Source of the DNA: Conexibacter woesei DSM 14684
GTDB lineage: Bacteria; Actinomycetota; Thermoleophilia; Solirubrobacterales; Solirubrobacteraceae
Assembly (NCBI RefSeq): GCF_000025265.1
Contig: NC_013739.1
Location: forward strand, 1,116,001-1,180,000
Length of the DNA stretch: 64,000 nt
Direction: 5' to 3'
The translations under genes were made by a program, and so were the position numbers. The notes beneath the pieces are model-generated. The model had not been told where the DNA came from, ran no database searches, and saw only the letters and a program-made list of their open reading frames with translations. Shown piece after piece: positions 1 to 8,668 of the stretch (position 1 is the first letter of the stretch; the number at the start of each line of letters is the position of its first letter).

Positions 1-818
1 TTCCGGCGGTCGTCGCGGCGGCGTCGATCCTCGACGCGATCGCGCGAGCGCCCGACGGCATGACGCACACCGAGCTGGTCAAGCAGCTCGAGCTGTCGAA
101 GTCGAGCGCCCACAACCTGCTCAGCACGCTCGAATCGCTCGGCTGGGTGCGCCGCGACCCGCGCGGTCGCGCGTACCGCCTCGGCGGCGGGCTCGTGCGG
201 CTCGGCGCCTTCGCGATCCGCCAGGTCGACGCGCTCGCGCTCGCGACCGAGCGCACGCACGAGATCGCCGGCGAGCACCACCTGACCGTCATCGCGGCGC
301 AGCCGCTCGGGCGCGGCGAGGTGGAGGTCGTCTCCGTCGCCTACCCCGACGACGTCCACGTCGGGATCGCGCTCGGCACCCGCTACGGCTGGTTCGACGG
401 CGCCGTCGGCAAGTGCCTGCTGGCGCTCGAGCCGCCGGCCGACGCGGAGCAGCTCGTGCACGAGCGCGCGCGGCAGATCCCGGCCCACACCGAGCGCACG
501 CTGACCGATCCCGAGGCGCTGATCGCCGACGTCGAGCACGTGCGTGACGTCGGCTACGGCGCCAGCATCGGCGAGTACCGGCACAACAACGCGGTCGCCG
601 TGCCGGTGCGCGACGCAAAGGGGGCGCTGGCGGCGCTGTTGATCGCCATCGGCTTCCCCGACCAGTTGACCCGAGAGGCGATCCCGTCGATCGGCCACGT
701 CCTGCGGGACGTCGCGGACGCGATCACCGCCGAGTGCGGTGGCCGCGCGCCCGCCGGACGAGATGCGCAGGACCCCCAGAACGTCGCCGAACCGGCGGCC
801 AAGGAGCACAGCAGATGA
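1..818 (+). CDS. IclR-family transcriptional regulator, 5'-truncated by window edge
   Basis: The reading frame is already open at base 3, so the gene begins before the window. The first visible residues (AVVAAASILDAIARAPDG) match the start of an IclR winged helix. An internal ATG at 60 is not the true start because it would cut that helix off. A helix-turn-helix follows (ELSKSSAHNLLSTLESLGW) and then the IclR effector-binding domain (about residues 75-240). IclR proteins usually control adjacent catabolic genes in response to a small-molecule ligand. The stop overlaps the next gene's ATG (ATGA, 815-818), so it is probably the first cistron and local regulator of the operon that follows. Family call is firm; the ligand is unknown. 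Confidence 0.9.
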   Translation, partial: PAVVAAASILDAIARAPDGMTHTELVKQLELSKSSAHNLLSTLESLGWVRRDPRGRAYRLGGGLVRLGAFAIRQVDALALATERTHEIAGEHHLTVIAAQPLGRGEVEVVSVAYPDDVHVGIALGTRYGWFDGAVGKCLLALEPPADAEQLVHERARQIPAHTERTLTDPEALIADVEHVRDVGYGASIGEYRHNNAVAVPVRDAKGALAALLIAIGFPDQLTREAIPSIGHVLRDVADAITAECGGRAPAGRDAQDPQNVAEPAAKEHSR

Positions 819-2314
819 GTGAACCCCGTGAAGTCGACCTGAAGATCGTCGGCGGCACCGTCGTCACCCCGACCGGCACGCGTCGCGCGGGCATCGCGGT
901 CGACGGCGGCAAGATCGTCGCGATCGGCGACGACAGCCTGCTGCCGCCGGCTCGCAAGACGCACGACGCGACCGGTCTTCATGTCATTCCGGGCCTGGTC
1001 GACACCGAGGCGCACCCCGGCTGCTACGTGCCGCTGAGAGACGACCTCGCGACCGAGTCGATCGCCGCCGTCACCGCCGGCGTCACGACCTGGGGCATCC
1101 ACGCGCCGCAGACGCGCATGGGCCAGCCGAACTTCGTCGAGTACGTCCAGAAGGAGGACGTCGGGTCCTTCCACGACTCGATGCCGCACTTCATCGACGC
1201 GGTCGAGAGCGACTCCGCGATCGACGTCTTCGCGACGTACATGATGGAGACCGACCAGCAGGCGCGCGAGATCCCCGAGTACGCCAAGGAGTACGGCGTC
1301 ACCTCGTTCAAGCTCTACCTGCAGGCGATGAGCCCCGAGGCGGAGCCGAACTGGCCGGGCCGCCGCGCGGGCCTCGGCGCCGGCTTCGACGACGGCGTCG
1401 TCTACCAGGTGATGGAGAACACGGCCGCGCTCGGCTACCCGGGCGTCGTCGCGATGCACTGCGAGAACTGGGAGATCGCGCGCATCTTCGACGAGCGTCT
1501 GAGAGCGCAGGGCCGCACCGACTGGGCGACCTGGTCGGACCGCTCGCCGCACTTCCTGGAGGCGCAGCACCTGCGTCAGTACGGCCACTTCGCCGAGTAC
1601 CTCGGCTGCCCGATCTACGTCCAGCACGCGACGACGCCGGAGACCTACAGAGAGATCCTCGACCTGCGCGGCCGCGGCGTCACCTGCTACGCGCAGACCG
1701 GCCCGCACTGGCTCCACTTCGGCAAGGAGGAGCACAACGCCTGGCGGATCAACGTCCCGCTGCGCTCGCGCGAGAACAACCCGAACATCTGGCGCGCGCT
1801 GCGTGACGGCGTGATCAACGCCGTCGGCTCCGACCACGTCGTGATCTGGGGCGACCCCTCCTACGAGAACTCGTACAACGAGAACATCTGGGAGCTGCGC
1901 ACCGGCTTCACCTCGCGCGTCGAGATGCTGCTTCCGGTCATGCTGGAGGGCGTCCACCAGGGCGAGCTGTCGCTCGAGCGCCTCGTCCAGGTCGCCTGCG
2001 AGAACCCGGCGAAGATCTTCGGCGTGTGGGGCCAGAAGGGCGCGCTCGACGTCGGCTTCGACGCCGACATCGTGCTCGTCGACCTCGACAAGGAGGTCGC
2101 CGTCGACAACTCGATCGTGCAGACGCGCTCGGGCTGGACGGTGCTCGACGGCAGAACGATCCACGGCTGGTCGGTCGCGACGTTCCTGCGCGGCAAGCAG
2201 ATGTCGAAGTGGGAGGACGGCGCGCCGAAGGCCGAGTTCATCGGCGACGCGGACGGCGAGTACCTGCGCCGCGTGCCAGGCGGCGACCGCCCGGGCGTCC
2301 TCGAGGAGGTCTGA
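815..2314 (+). CDS. Dihydropyrimidinase/hydantoinase-like amidohydrolase (ExH variant)
   Basis: A 499-residue cyclic-amidohydrolase of the hydantoinase/dihydropyrimidinase/dihydroorotase superfamily, cytosolic. Members hydrolyse cyclic amides such as hydantoins or dihydropyrimidines with a binuclear metal centre. Visible ligands are the carbamylatable Lys166 (SFKLYL), His215 (AMHCEN), His271 (VQHATT) and Asp340 (GSDHVV). The N-terminal HxH is altered: the strand reads LVDTEAHPG, giving Glu65-x-His67, so the metal site or substrate may be unusual. The start at 815 is chosen by the ATGA overlap with the IclR gene; a longer in-frame start at 734 lies inside that gene. It lies 2 nt before an isochorismatase-type amidase, which suggests a two-step ring-opening and amide-cleavage pathway. 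Substrate unknown. Confidence 0.85.
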   Translation: MSEPREVDLKIVGGTVVTPTGTRRAGIAVDGGKIVAIGDDSLLPPARKTHDATGLHVIPGLVDTEAHPGCYVPLRDDLATESIAAVTAGVTTWGIHAPQTRMGQPNFVEYVQKEDVGSFHDSMPHFIDAVESDSAIDVFATYMMETDQQAREIPEYAKEYGVTSFKLYLQAMSPEAEPNWPGRRAGLGAGFDDGVVYQVMENTAALGYPGVVAMHCENWEIARIFDERLRAQGRTDWATWSDRSPHFLEAQHLRQYGHFAEYLGCPIYVQHATTPETYREILDLRGRGVTCYAQTGPHWLHFGKEEHNAWRINVPLRSRENNPNIWRALRDGVINAVGSDHVVIWGDPSYENSYNENIWELRTGFTSRVEMLLPVMLEGVHQGELSLERLVQVACENPAKIFGVWGQKGALDVGFDADIVLVDLDKEVAVDNSIVQTRSGWTVLDGRTIHGWSVATFLRGKQMSKWEDGAPKAEFIGDADGEYLRRVPGGDRPGVLEEV

Positions 2315-2316
2315 CG

Positions 2317-3072
2317 ATGCCGGTCTGGGACGACGTCCTCCCGGAGGAGGACCGCCTCGTCTTCGAGGCCGCGGGCTGGGGCAAGGACGTGGGCTTCGGC
2401 GCGCGTCCCGCGCTCCTCGTCGTCGACGTGATCTACAACTTCGTCGGCGACAAGCCGGAGCCGATCCTGAAGTCGATCGAGAAGTGGCGCTACTCGTGCG
2501 GCGAGCGCGGCTGGGAGGGCGTCAAGCACCTCCAGCGGCTGATCGCGGCCGCGCGCGAGCAGCAGATCCCGATCATCTACACGGGCATGGACCGCCGTCC
2601 CGACGGCTTCGACCAGGGCGCGTGGAACTGGAAGAGCCACCGCTCCGGCGAGGCGTCCGACATCAGAGGCTCGCTCGGCAACGAGGTCGTCGCCGAGGTC
2701 GCGCCGCAGCCGGAGGACATCTACTTCGTCAAGGACAAGCCGAGCGCGTTCCACGGGACGCACCTGCTCGACTACCTGATCTACCTCGGCGTCGACACGG
2801 TCATCACGACCGGCACGACGACGAGCGGCTGCGTGCGGGCGACCGCGGTCGACGCGACGCAGTACAACTACCGCTCGATCGTCCCGGAGGAGTGCGTCTG
2901 GGACCGCTCGATGATCTCGCACAAGGTCAACCTGCTCGACATCCAGATGAAGTACGGCGACGTGAAGTCGACCGACGACGTGATCGCGTACTTCAGATCG
3001 CTGCCGCAGCGTCCCTGCGGCGAGCGGACGCCGACCGGCGTCGCGAACACGGAGCAGGAGGTGCCGCGGTGA
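2317..3072 (+). CDS. Isochorismatase-superfamily cysteine hydrolase (N-carbamoyl amidase-like)
   Basis: 251 residues. The catalytic triad of the cysteine-hydrolase branch is visible: Asp37 (LLVVDVIYNF), Lys139 (before PSAFHGT) and Cys172 (TTTSGCVRATA). This family includes N-carbamoylsarcosine amidase, ureidoacrylate and biuret hydrolases and nicotinamidase. Placed 2 nt after a hydantoinase-like gene, the natural inference is that it cleaves the linear N-carbamoyl or amide product of ring opening and releases ammonia. The ATG at 2317 follows GAGGAGGT with good spacing. Its stop overlaps the GTG of the next gene. Specific substrate not determinable from sequence. Confidence 0.87.
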   Translation: MPVWDDVLPEEDRLVFEAAGWGKDVGFGARPALLVVDVIYNFVGDKPEPILKSIEKWRYSCGERGWEGVKHLQRLIAAAREQQIPIIYTGMDRRPDGFDQGAWNWKSHRSGEASDIRGSLGNEVVAEVAPQPEDIYFVKDKPSAFHGTHLLDYLIYLGVDTVITTGTTTSGCVRATAVDATQYNYRSIVPEECVWDRSMISHKVNLLDIQMKYGDVKSTDDVIAYFRSLPQRPCGERTPTGVANTEQEVPR

Positions 3073-3653
3073 GCCTCGACATCCGCAAGGTCGTGACCGT
3101 CGTCGAGGACACGTTCCACGACGGTGGCCGCGGCGACGACGGCGGCACGCTGCGCAAGGTCGCAGTCGCCGTGGTGCTGAAGAACCCGTATGCCGGCAGA
3201 CCGTACAGCGATGACCTCTCGCTGCTGATCGACCCCAGCGACGAGCTGGGGAAGCTGATCGGCGAGCGCTGCGCGGAGGCGGCCGGCGGACCGGTCGAGA
3301 GCCACGGCAAGGCCGTCGTCGTCGGCACCGCCGGCGAGGGCGAGCACGGCAACGCGACGAAGACGACGCGCTTCGGCGATCCGTTCCGCGCGGCGTTCGG
3401 CGGTGGCAAAGCGTGGCTGCCGTCGACCACGAAGCGCGCCGGCACCGGCTGCACGATCGACGTGCCGCTCTGCTTCAAGGACGAGATCTGGGTCCGCTCC
3501 CACTACGACACGATCACGATCAAGATCGAGGACGCGCCGGCGTCGGACGAGATCGTCCTGGTCGGCGCGGTCGCGACGCGCGGGCGGCTCAACGCGCGGC
3601 TCGGCGGCGTCTCGAAGGCGGACGCGCTGGCGAGACAGGAGGCCGGCGCATGA
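3069..3653 (+). CDS. DUF1185 (amino-acid-synthesis family) protein
   Basis: 194 residues starting at a GTG that overlaps the previous stop (GTGA, 3069-3072). It resembles the Amino_synth/DUF1185 family, with a conserved middle around VVVGTAGEGEHGNATKT and a C-terminal half with DVPLCFKDEIWVRSHYDTIT. No catalytic motif is established for this family; the 'amino acid synthesis' label comes from genomic association. It has no signal peptide or membrane segment and is probably cytosolic. DUF1185 genes tend to sit beside amidohydrolase and amidase genes, consistent with a role in degrading a nitrogenous compound. Function is inferred from context only. Confidence 0.7.
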   Translation: MSLDIRKVVTVVEDTFHDGGRGDDGGTLRKVAVAVVLKNPYAGRPYSDDLSLLIDPSDELGKLIGERCAEAAGGPVESHGKAVVVGTAGEGEHGNATKTTRFGDPFRAAFGGGKAWLPSTTKRAGTGCTIDVPLCFKDEIWVRSHYDTITIKIEDAPASDEIVLVGAVATRGRLNARLGGVSKADALARQEAGA

Positions 3654-4285
3654 TGGTCGGCCCCGCACCGCGCTCGCACGACACGCTCGTCGAGGAGATC
3701 GTCGTCCCCGCCTGCGAGGCGCGCGCCGTCGAGGTGCGCGCCGGGCAGGTCCTCCAGGTCGTCGACCTGGAGGGCCAGCAGGTCGGCGACCTCGTCGCCT
3801 ACCGGCTCGCCGACCCGACCGAGGTCTTCAGCGCCGGTCACACGATCTCCGCGCTGACGAGAATGGTCCCGCAGGTCGGCGACGAGCTGTTCTCCAACCA
3901 CCGCCGCCCGCTGTTCCGGATCCTCTTCGACGACGTCGGCTCGCACGACCTGATCGTGCCCTGCTGCGACCCGGAGCGGTACTCGCGCGACTACGGCGTG
4001 CACGACCACGGTTCCTGCCTCGCCTCGCTGGAGAGAGCGGTCGCCGAGAGCGGGCGCGACTGGCCGGTGCGTGGCGAGACGGCGTGGAACGTCTTCATGA
4101 ACAACAGACACGAGAACGGGAGAATCGTCACGTACGAGCCGCCGCATCGGGCCGGCTCGTCGATCGACCTCGAAGTGCTCGACGACCTGCTCGTCGTGCT
4201 GTCGGCCTGCCCGCAGGACCTCAGTCCGTGCAACGCGTACGCGCCGACGTCGATGGCGCTGCGCGTCTGGGAGCCCGACGCGTGA
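3650..4285 (+). CDS. DUF1989 urea carboxylase-associated family protein
   Basis: 211 residues. It matches the DUF1989 family, often annotated 'urea carboxylase-associated'. Characteristic stretches are LEGQQVGDLVAY, the Cys pair in DLIVPCCDPERY, and WNVFMNN followed by a conserved NAYAPTSM region near the C-terminus. Members occur beside urea amidolyase, allophanate and guanidine utilisation genes; a biochemical role is not firmly established. Two consecutive ATGs (3650, 3653) overlap the DUF1185 stop. Its presence supports a nitrogen-release pathway for the operon, although no urea carboxylase gene is in the window. Confidence 0.75.
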   Translation: MMVGPAPRSHDTLVEEIVVPACEARAVEVRAGQVLQVVDLEGQQVGDLVAYRLADPTEVFSAGHTISALTRMVPQVGDELFSNHRRPLFRILFDDVGSHDLIVPCCDPERYSRDYGVHDHGSCLASLERAVAESGRDWPVRGETAWNVFMNNRHENGRIVTYEPPHRAGSSIDLEVLDDLLVVLSACPQDLSPCNAYAPTSMALRVWEPDA

Positions 4286-4923
4286 GAGCGGCGGTCGCCG
4301 AGGTCGCCCGGATCGTCGCGGGCGCGCGGCTGGTGGACGCGTTCGGACACGTCTCCGCGCGCGTCCCCGGCGGCTTTCTGCTGACCTCGACCGACCCGCT
4401 CGGAACGCAGTCGGCGCGCTCCGTCCACGCGCTCGACGCCGCCGGCGCGGTGCTCGATCAGGGCACCGCCGGCGGCGTGCCGCTGGAGGCGCCGCTGCAC
4501 GCGGCGATCTACGCTGCCCGCCCGGACGTCGGCGCGATCTGCCGCACCCACTCGCCCGCCGCGGTCGCGTGGGGCGTGCGCGGCGCGGTGCCGCCGCTGC
4601 TGCACGGCCTCGGCGGCCTCGCCGGCGAGGTCGCGGCGTGGGGCGGCGACGTCGACCTCGTCGTCTCGGACGCGCAGGGCGAGGCGGTCGCCGCCGCGCT
4701 CGGCGCGGCAGACTGCCTGCTCGTGCAGGCGAACGGAAACGTCGCGACCGGCGCGACGCTGAACCAGGCGGCGGTGCGCGCCTGGTACCTGGAAGAACGG
4801 GCGCGGATCGCCCTCGAGGCCGGCCTGGAGGCCTCACCACTGACCGACCTCGACGCACGAGCCCGCCACTTCGCCGCCGAGGAGGCGCGCGCGTGGCGGT
4901 GGCTCCAGGAGAGCTATGCCTGA
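4282..4923 (+). CDS. Class II aldolase/adducin-fold protein with degenerate zinc site
   Basis: 213 residues with the class II aldolase/adducin fold: GHVSARVPGGFLLTSTDP at the N-terminus and PLHAAIYAARPDVGAICRTHSP in the centre. Canonical members (fuculose-phosphate aldolase) bind zinc through Glu plus three His. Here Glu69 and His90 remain, but the first His of the His-x-His pair is Arg88 and the late QHHG motif reads QANG (149-152). Aldol chemistry by the standard mechanism is therefore doubtful. Start is the GTG overlapping the DUF1989 stop (GTGA). The next gene overlaps by 8 nt. It may be a decarboxylase, a binding protein or an enzyme with altered metal use. Confidence 0.75.
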   Translation: MRAAVAEVARIVAGARLVDAFGHVSARVPGGFLLTSTDPLGTQSARSVHALDAAGAVLDQGTAGGVPLEAPLHAAIYAARPDVGAICRTHSPAAVAWGVRGAVPPLLHGLGGLAGEVAAWGGDVDLVVSDAQGEAVAAALGAADCLLVQANGNVATGATLNQAAVRAWYLEERARIALEAGLEASPLTDLDARARHFAAEEARAWRWLQESYA

Positions 4924-6553
4924 CGTGATCGTCATCGGGGCGGGCCACAACGGCCTGACCTGCGCCTGCTATCTCGCCCGTGCCGGGCTCGACGTGCTCG
5001 TGCTCGAGCAGTCGGACACGGTCGGCGGGTGCATCAACACGCGCGACCTGCCGGACGGCCGCGGCCGCCTCGAGCTGGGCGCCTACGAGCACGGCGGGAT
5101 CCGCGGCAGCGGCGTCGCCGCCGACCTGGAGCTGGAGACCCGCCACGGGCTGCGCTTCCACCTGCGCGACGAGGTCACGCTCGGCCCCGCCGACGACGGC
5201 GCGCGGATCGCCTTCCACAACGGGCTGGAGGAGACGCTGGAGCTGCTGCGCCCGGTCGTCGGCCCCTCCGAGACCGACGCCTACGCGCGCTTCGCGGCGT
5301 GGGCGACCGCCGGCATGAAGCTCGTCGGCTCGCTCGACTCCGGCCCGCCGCCGTCGTTCGGCCAGCTCGCCGCCGCCGCGCAGGCGACGCTCGGCGCCGA
5401 GGCGGCGCCGTTCATGCAGACGCTGCTCGGCTCCGCCTCCGCGGTGCTGCGCGCGACCTTCGAGGACGAGCGGCTGATGGCGCCGATGGCGCACTGGGCC
5501 GGCCACTCGCAGCAGTCGCCGCTGGACCCCGGCACCGGCGGCGGCGGGCTGATGCTCGCCGCATTCCACGGCGCGCCGGCGGCGCGCCCGGCCGGCGGCT
5601 CGCGCGCGACCGTCGAGGCGCTCGTTCGCTGCCTGGAGGCGGCCGGCGGCCGCGTCGTCTGCGACGCGGCGGTCTCGGCGGTCGAGGTCAGCGGCGGCCG
5701 CGCGAGCGCGGTGATCGCCGGCGGCGAGCGCCACGTCGCCACGCGCGGCGTCGTCTCCGCGATCGACGCGCGGCGGCTGCTCGGGTCGGGCGGCCTGGTC
5801 GCGCAGGAGCACGTCCCGGACCGGCTCAAGCGCGAGCTGAGACGCGTCCACTCCGGGCTGCGCAACGTCTCGGAGCTGAAGGTCGACGCCGTCATCGACA
5901 CGCTGCCGCAGGTCGAGCCGGCCGGCTTCGACCGCGCCTTCATGCTGTCGGCGAACACGATCACGGACATCGAGCAAGCGTTCGCGAGCGTGCAGCTCGG
6001 CGAGCTGGCGAGACGGCCGCCGGTGATGATCGCGTTCCCGTCGACGCTGGAGTCCGGCTGGGCGCCGGAGGGCAAGGCGGTCGCGTGGATCTCGACGTTC
6101 GTCCCGTGGCGGCCGGCCGACGGCGCCTGGGACGAGGCGAAGCTGGAGGCAGCCGCCGACCACGCGTGGTCGGTCGCCGAGAGAGCGCTCGGCGCCAGAA
6201 TGGGCGTCGTCGAGCGGCGCATCACCGGCCCCGTCTCCTGGGTCGCCCGCCACGGCAACGCCAACGCCAACCCCAACCACATCGAGATGAGCATCGACCA
6301 GCTGCTCGGGTTCCGCCCGACTCCCTCGCTGTCCGGCTACAAGACGCCGATCGACGGCCTCTTCCTGACCGGCGCCGGCACCCATCCGGGCGGCGGCATC
6401 ACCGGCGTCCCCGGACGGAACGCCGCCCAGGTCGCGCTGGCGTCGCTCGGCGTCGGGTCGCGCGGCGCGCGGCTCGCCCGCCGCGCGCGCGAGCGCAGCG
6501 CACTGGTGCGCGACGCCTGGAAGGCGACGCGCGAGCTGCGGAGCGCGTCCTGA
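4916..6553 (+). CDS. FAD-dependent oxidoreductase (phytoene desaturase/PYROXD2-like)
   Basis: 545 residues. An N-terminal dinucleotide-binding motif (VIVIGAGHNGLTCACYLARAG) is followed by the Glu that contacts ribose and by VGGC. The C-terminal FAD signature is GLFLTGAGTHPGGGITGVPG. This is the amine oxidase/phytoene dehydrogenase superfamily, PYROXD2-like branch. In this operon it probably oxidises an amine, alcohol or ring intermediate rather than making carotenoids, since no other carotenoid gene is present. Start ATG overlaps the previous stop; the stop overlaps the next ATG (TGATG). Several AGA arginine codons match the host pattern. Substrate unknown. Confidence 0.85.
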   Translation: MPDVIVIGAGHNGLTCACYLARAGLDVLVLEQSDTVGGCINTRDLPDGRGRLELGAYEHGGIRGSGVAADLELETRHGLRFHLRDEVTLGPADDGARIAFHNGLEETLELLRPVVGPSETDAYARFAAWATAGMKLVGSLDSGPPPSFGQLAAAAQATLGAEAAPFMQTLLGSASAVLRATFEDERLMAPMAHWAGHSQQSPLDPGTGGGGLMLAAFHGAPAARPAGGSRATVEALVRCLEAAGGRVVCDAAVSAVEVSGGRASAVIAGGERHVATRGVVSAIDARRLLGSGGLVAQEHVPDRLKRELRRVHSGLRNVSELKVDAVIDTLPQVEPAGFDRAFMLSANTITDIEQAFASVQLGELARRPPVMIAFPSTLESGWAPEGKAVAWISTFVPWRPADGAWDEAKLEAAADHAWSVAERALGARMGVVERRITGPVSWVARHGNANANPNHIEMSIDQLLGFRPTPSLSGYKTPIDGLFLTGAGTHPGGGITGVPGRNAAQVALASLGVGSRGARLARRARERSALVRDAWKATRELRSAS

Positions 6554-7659
6554 TGCCCGGCGCGCTGCCGAGCAACGGCGAGGGTCCGGTCGACCCGCTC
6601 GCGCTGCTGACGGCCTACCAGCACTCCGCCGTGCTCGCCTCGGCGGTCACGAGCGGGATCGCCGACGCGCTCGCCGCCGGCGTCGAGGGCTCGCGCGGCC
6701 CCGACGCGGTCGGCGCCGGGCGGACCGTCGCCGAGGTCGCCGCGGCGGCCGGCACCGACCCGCGCGCGACGCGGATCATGCTCTCCGCGCTCGTCGCGAT
6801 CGGCCTCGCGACGCGCGCCGACGGCGCGAACGCCGGAGCGGGCGTCGAGGACGAGACGCGCTTCGCGCTGAGCGAGGCGGGCGCGGTGCTCGCGAGCGAC
6901 CATCCGCAGACGCTCGCCTGGATCGTCCGCAAGGAGTGGTTCTTCTACGGCGTCTGGAACGAGCTGCCGTCCGCGCTCGCCGACGGGCACGCCCGCGTCG
7001 GTCCGTGGCGCGAGCGGGTCGACGCCGACCGTGCGACCGCGTTCGGCTTCCTGCGCGCGCTCGACGACCTCGCCGCGCGGTTTGGCGGCGAGCTGGCGGA
7101 GGCGGCGGCGGAGGCCCTGCCGGCGGGCGGCGGCTCGGCTGCGGCCGGCGGCTCGCCGCTGCGCCTGCTCGACGTCGGCGGCGGCGCCGGCTCGCACGCG
7201 GCGCGGCTGGTGGGGCTGCGGCCAGACGTGCAGCCGACCGTGCTCGACCTGCCGCAGGTCGCGCCGATCCTCGGCGAGCGCCACCCGGAGGTCCCGTTCA
7301 CGGCCGGCGACCTCGCCGCGCCGCGCTTCGGCCGGCCGGAGGGGGAGACGTGGGACGCGATCCTGCTCGCGAACATCCTCCACGACCACACGCCCGAGCG
7401 GAACGCCGCGCTCGTGGCGGAGGCGGCCGGCCTGCTCGCCCCCGGCGGCACGCTGCTGCTCTACGAGTGGATCCCGAACCCCGACACGACGGCGCCCGAC
7501 CTGCCGCTGTTCGCGGTGATGATGATGGTCGAGAACGAGGGCGGCGACGCGTACGCCGAGGCGGAGCACCGCGCCTGGCTCGACGCCGCCGGCCTGACCG
7601 GCGTCGAGATCCGGCGCGGCTACGGCCCGATCGCCGTCGTCAGCGCACGGAAGCCGTAG
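6553..7659 (+). CDS. SAM-dependent O-methyltransferase family 2-like protein
   Basis: 368 residues. An N-terminal dimerisation winged helix (about 15-110) precedes a Rossmann methyltransferase domain. SAM motif I is [16 protein letters not shown]; later elements are [16 protein letters not shown] and [12 protein letters not shown]. The layout is that of the Methyltransf_2 family (hydroxyneurosporene, tetracenomycin and plant O-methyltransferases). It begins within TGATG at the FAD gene stop and is the last gene of the operon. The 3' end overlaps the convergent SDR gene by 20 nt. I found no in-frame AGA codons, unlike the preceding gene, so it may be a later addition to the cluster. Confidence 0.82.
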   Translation: MPGALPSNGEGPVDPLALLTAYQHSAVLASAVTSGIADALAAGVEGSRGPDAVGAGRTVAEVAAAAGTDPRATRIMLSALVAIGLATRADGANAGAGVEDETRFALSEAGAVLASDHPQTLAWIVRKEWFFYGVWNELPSALADGHARVGPWRERVDADRATAFGFLRALDDLAARFGGELAEAAAEALPAGGGSAAAGGSPLRLLDVGGGAGSHAARLVGLRPDVQPTVLDLPQVAPILGERHPEVPFTAGDLAAPRFGRPEGETWDAILLANILHDHTPERNAALVAEAAGLLAPGGTLLLYEWIPNPDTTAPDLPLFAVMMMVENEGGDAYAEAEHRAWLDAAGLTGVEIRRGYGPIAVVSARKP

Positions 7660-8578
7660 CCGGCAGCGGGTACGCGACGCCCGTCAGCTCCTCCGACACG
7701 CTCCACAGGCGCGCGGCGACGGCCTCGTCTCTCGACGCGGCGTTGCCGCGCACCACTTCGGGGTGGCCGCGCTGCTCGGCGAAGCCGTCGGGGCCGATGA
7801 AGTCGCCGCCGGCGACGCTGGGCGCGGTCGCGGCGTAGAGCGTCGGCAGCGCGCCCATCTCGGCGGACTGGGCGAAGAGCGCGTTGGTCGCCTTCATGAT
7901 CACGCGGTCGACCGTCGGCGCGGCGGCCGACTGGAGGTGCGTCGCGGCGTAGCCGGGATGCGCGGCGACGCTGAGGAGGCCTGATCCGGCCGCTCTGAGG
8001 CGGCGGTCGAGCTCGAACGCGAACATCAGGTTGGCGAGCTTCGACTGCCCGTACGCGCGCCAGCGGTTGTAGCTGCGCTCGCGCTGGAGGTCGTCGAAGT
8101 CGATCGCGCCGAATCTGTGCGCGCCGCTGGAGAGCGTCACGACCCGCGCGCCGTCCTGCGCCCGCAGCTGCTCGATCAGCAGTCCGGTGAGCGCGAAGTG
8201 GCCGAGGTGGTTGGTGCCGAGCTGCAGCTCGAAGCCGTCCGCCGTCGTACGCCGCGGCGGCGCCATCACGCCGGCGTTGTTGACGAGCAGGTCGAGCCGG
8301 TCGTGCTCGCCGGTGAAGCGCTCGGCGAAGTCGCGCACGGAGGCGAGGCTGCCGAGGTCGAGCGCGGCGACCTCGATGGTCGCCTGCGGCGCGGCGCCGC
8401 GGATCTCGCGCGCCGCGGCCTCGCCCTTCGCCGTGTCGCGGCAGGCGAGCACGACGTGCGCGCCGCTGCGCCCCAGCTCCTTCGCCGTGATCAGACCGAG
8501 GCCGCTGTTGGCGCCGGTCACGACCGCCAGTCGGCCGCTCTGGTCGGGGATCTGGTCTGCCGTCCACTTGCTGCTCAT
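7640..8578 (-). CDS. Short-chain dehydrogenase/reductase
   Basis: 312 residues, classical or extended SDR of the retinol dehydrogenase/protochlorophyllide reductase-like group. Cofactor motif TGANSGLG (21-28), the NNAGV motif, catalytic Ser in [10 protein letters not shown] and catalytic pair YGQSK are all visible. Expected NADP(H)-dependent oxidoreduction of a carbonyl or alcohol. The ATG at 8578 was chosen over an upstream in-frame start because it places the Rossmann motif at the usual distance. It is divergent from a TetR regulator across 90 bp that holds strong palindromes, so it is likely the regulated target. Substrate unknown. Confidence 0.9.
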   Translation of the reverse strand: MSSKWTADQIPDQSGRLAVVTGANSGLGLITAKELGRSGAHVVLACRDTAKGEAAAREIRGAAPQATIEVAALDLGSLASVRDFAERFTGEHDRLDLLVNNAGVMAPPRRTTADGFELQLGTNHLGHFALTGLLIEQLRAQDGARVVTLSSGAHRFGAIDFDDLQRERSYNRWRAYGQSKLANLMFAFELDRRLRAAGSGLLSVAAHPGYAATHLQSAAAPTVDRVIMKATNALFAQSAEMGALPTLYAATAPSVAGGDFIGPDGFAEQRGHPEVVRGNAASRDEAVAARLWSVSEELTGVAYPLPATASVR

Positions 8579-8596
8579 CGTGATCGCTCCCGTACG

Positions 8597-8645
8597 TGCA
8601 ATGTAATGGCCTCTCACAATGTATGTGACGCTCGCTTACATTGCA
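8597..8645. promoter_or_regulatory. Operator region with two palindromes between SDR and TetR genes
   Basis: TGCAATGTAA (8597-8606) is repeated as its exact inverse TTACATTGCA (8636-8645), and a second palindrome TCACA-ATGTA-TGTGA lies between them (8614-8628). All share an ATGTA/TACAT core. This is the pattern expected for a TetR-family operator controlling both divergent genes. The local sequence is AT-richer than its surroundings. Binding is inferred, not shown. Confidence 0.75.
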
Positions 8646-8668
8646 AGCGCCCGCTATCGTGGCAGGCG

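Noticed and set aside
3503-6385. 960-codon minus-strand open frame opposite the aldolase and FAD genes
   Set aside because: Translation is Arg/Ala/Gly low-complexity with no domain; a GC-driven shadow of well-supported plus-strand genes.
4916-6553. Carotenoid (phytoene) desaturase
   Set aside because: No crtB, crtE or lycopene cyclase nearby, and it is embedded in an amidohydrolase operon; PYROXD2-like oxidoreductase is the safer call.
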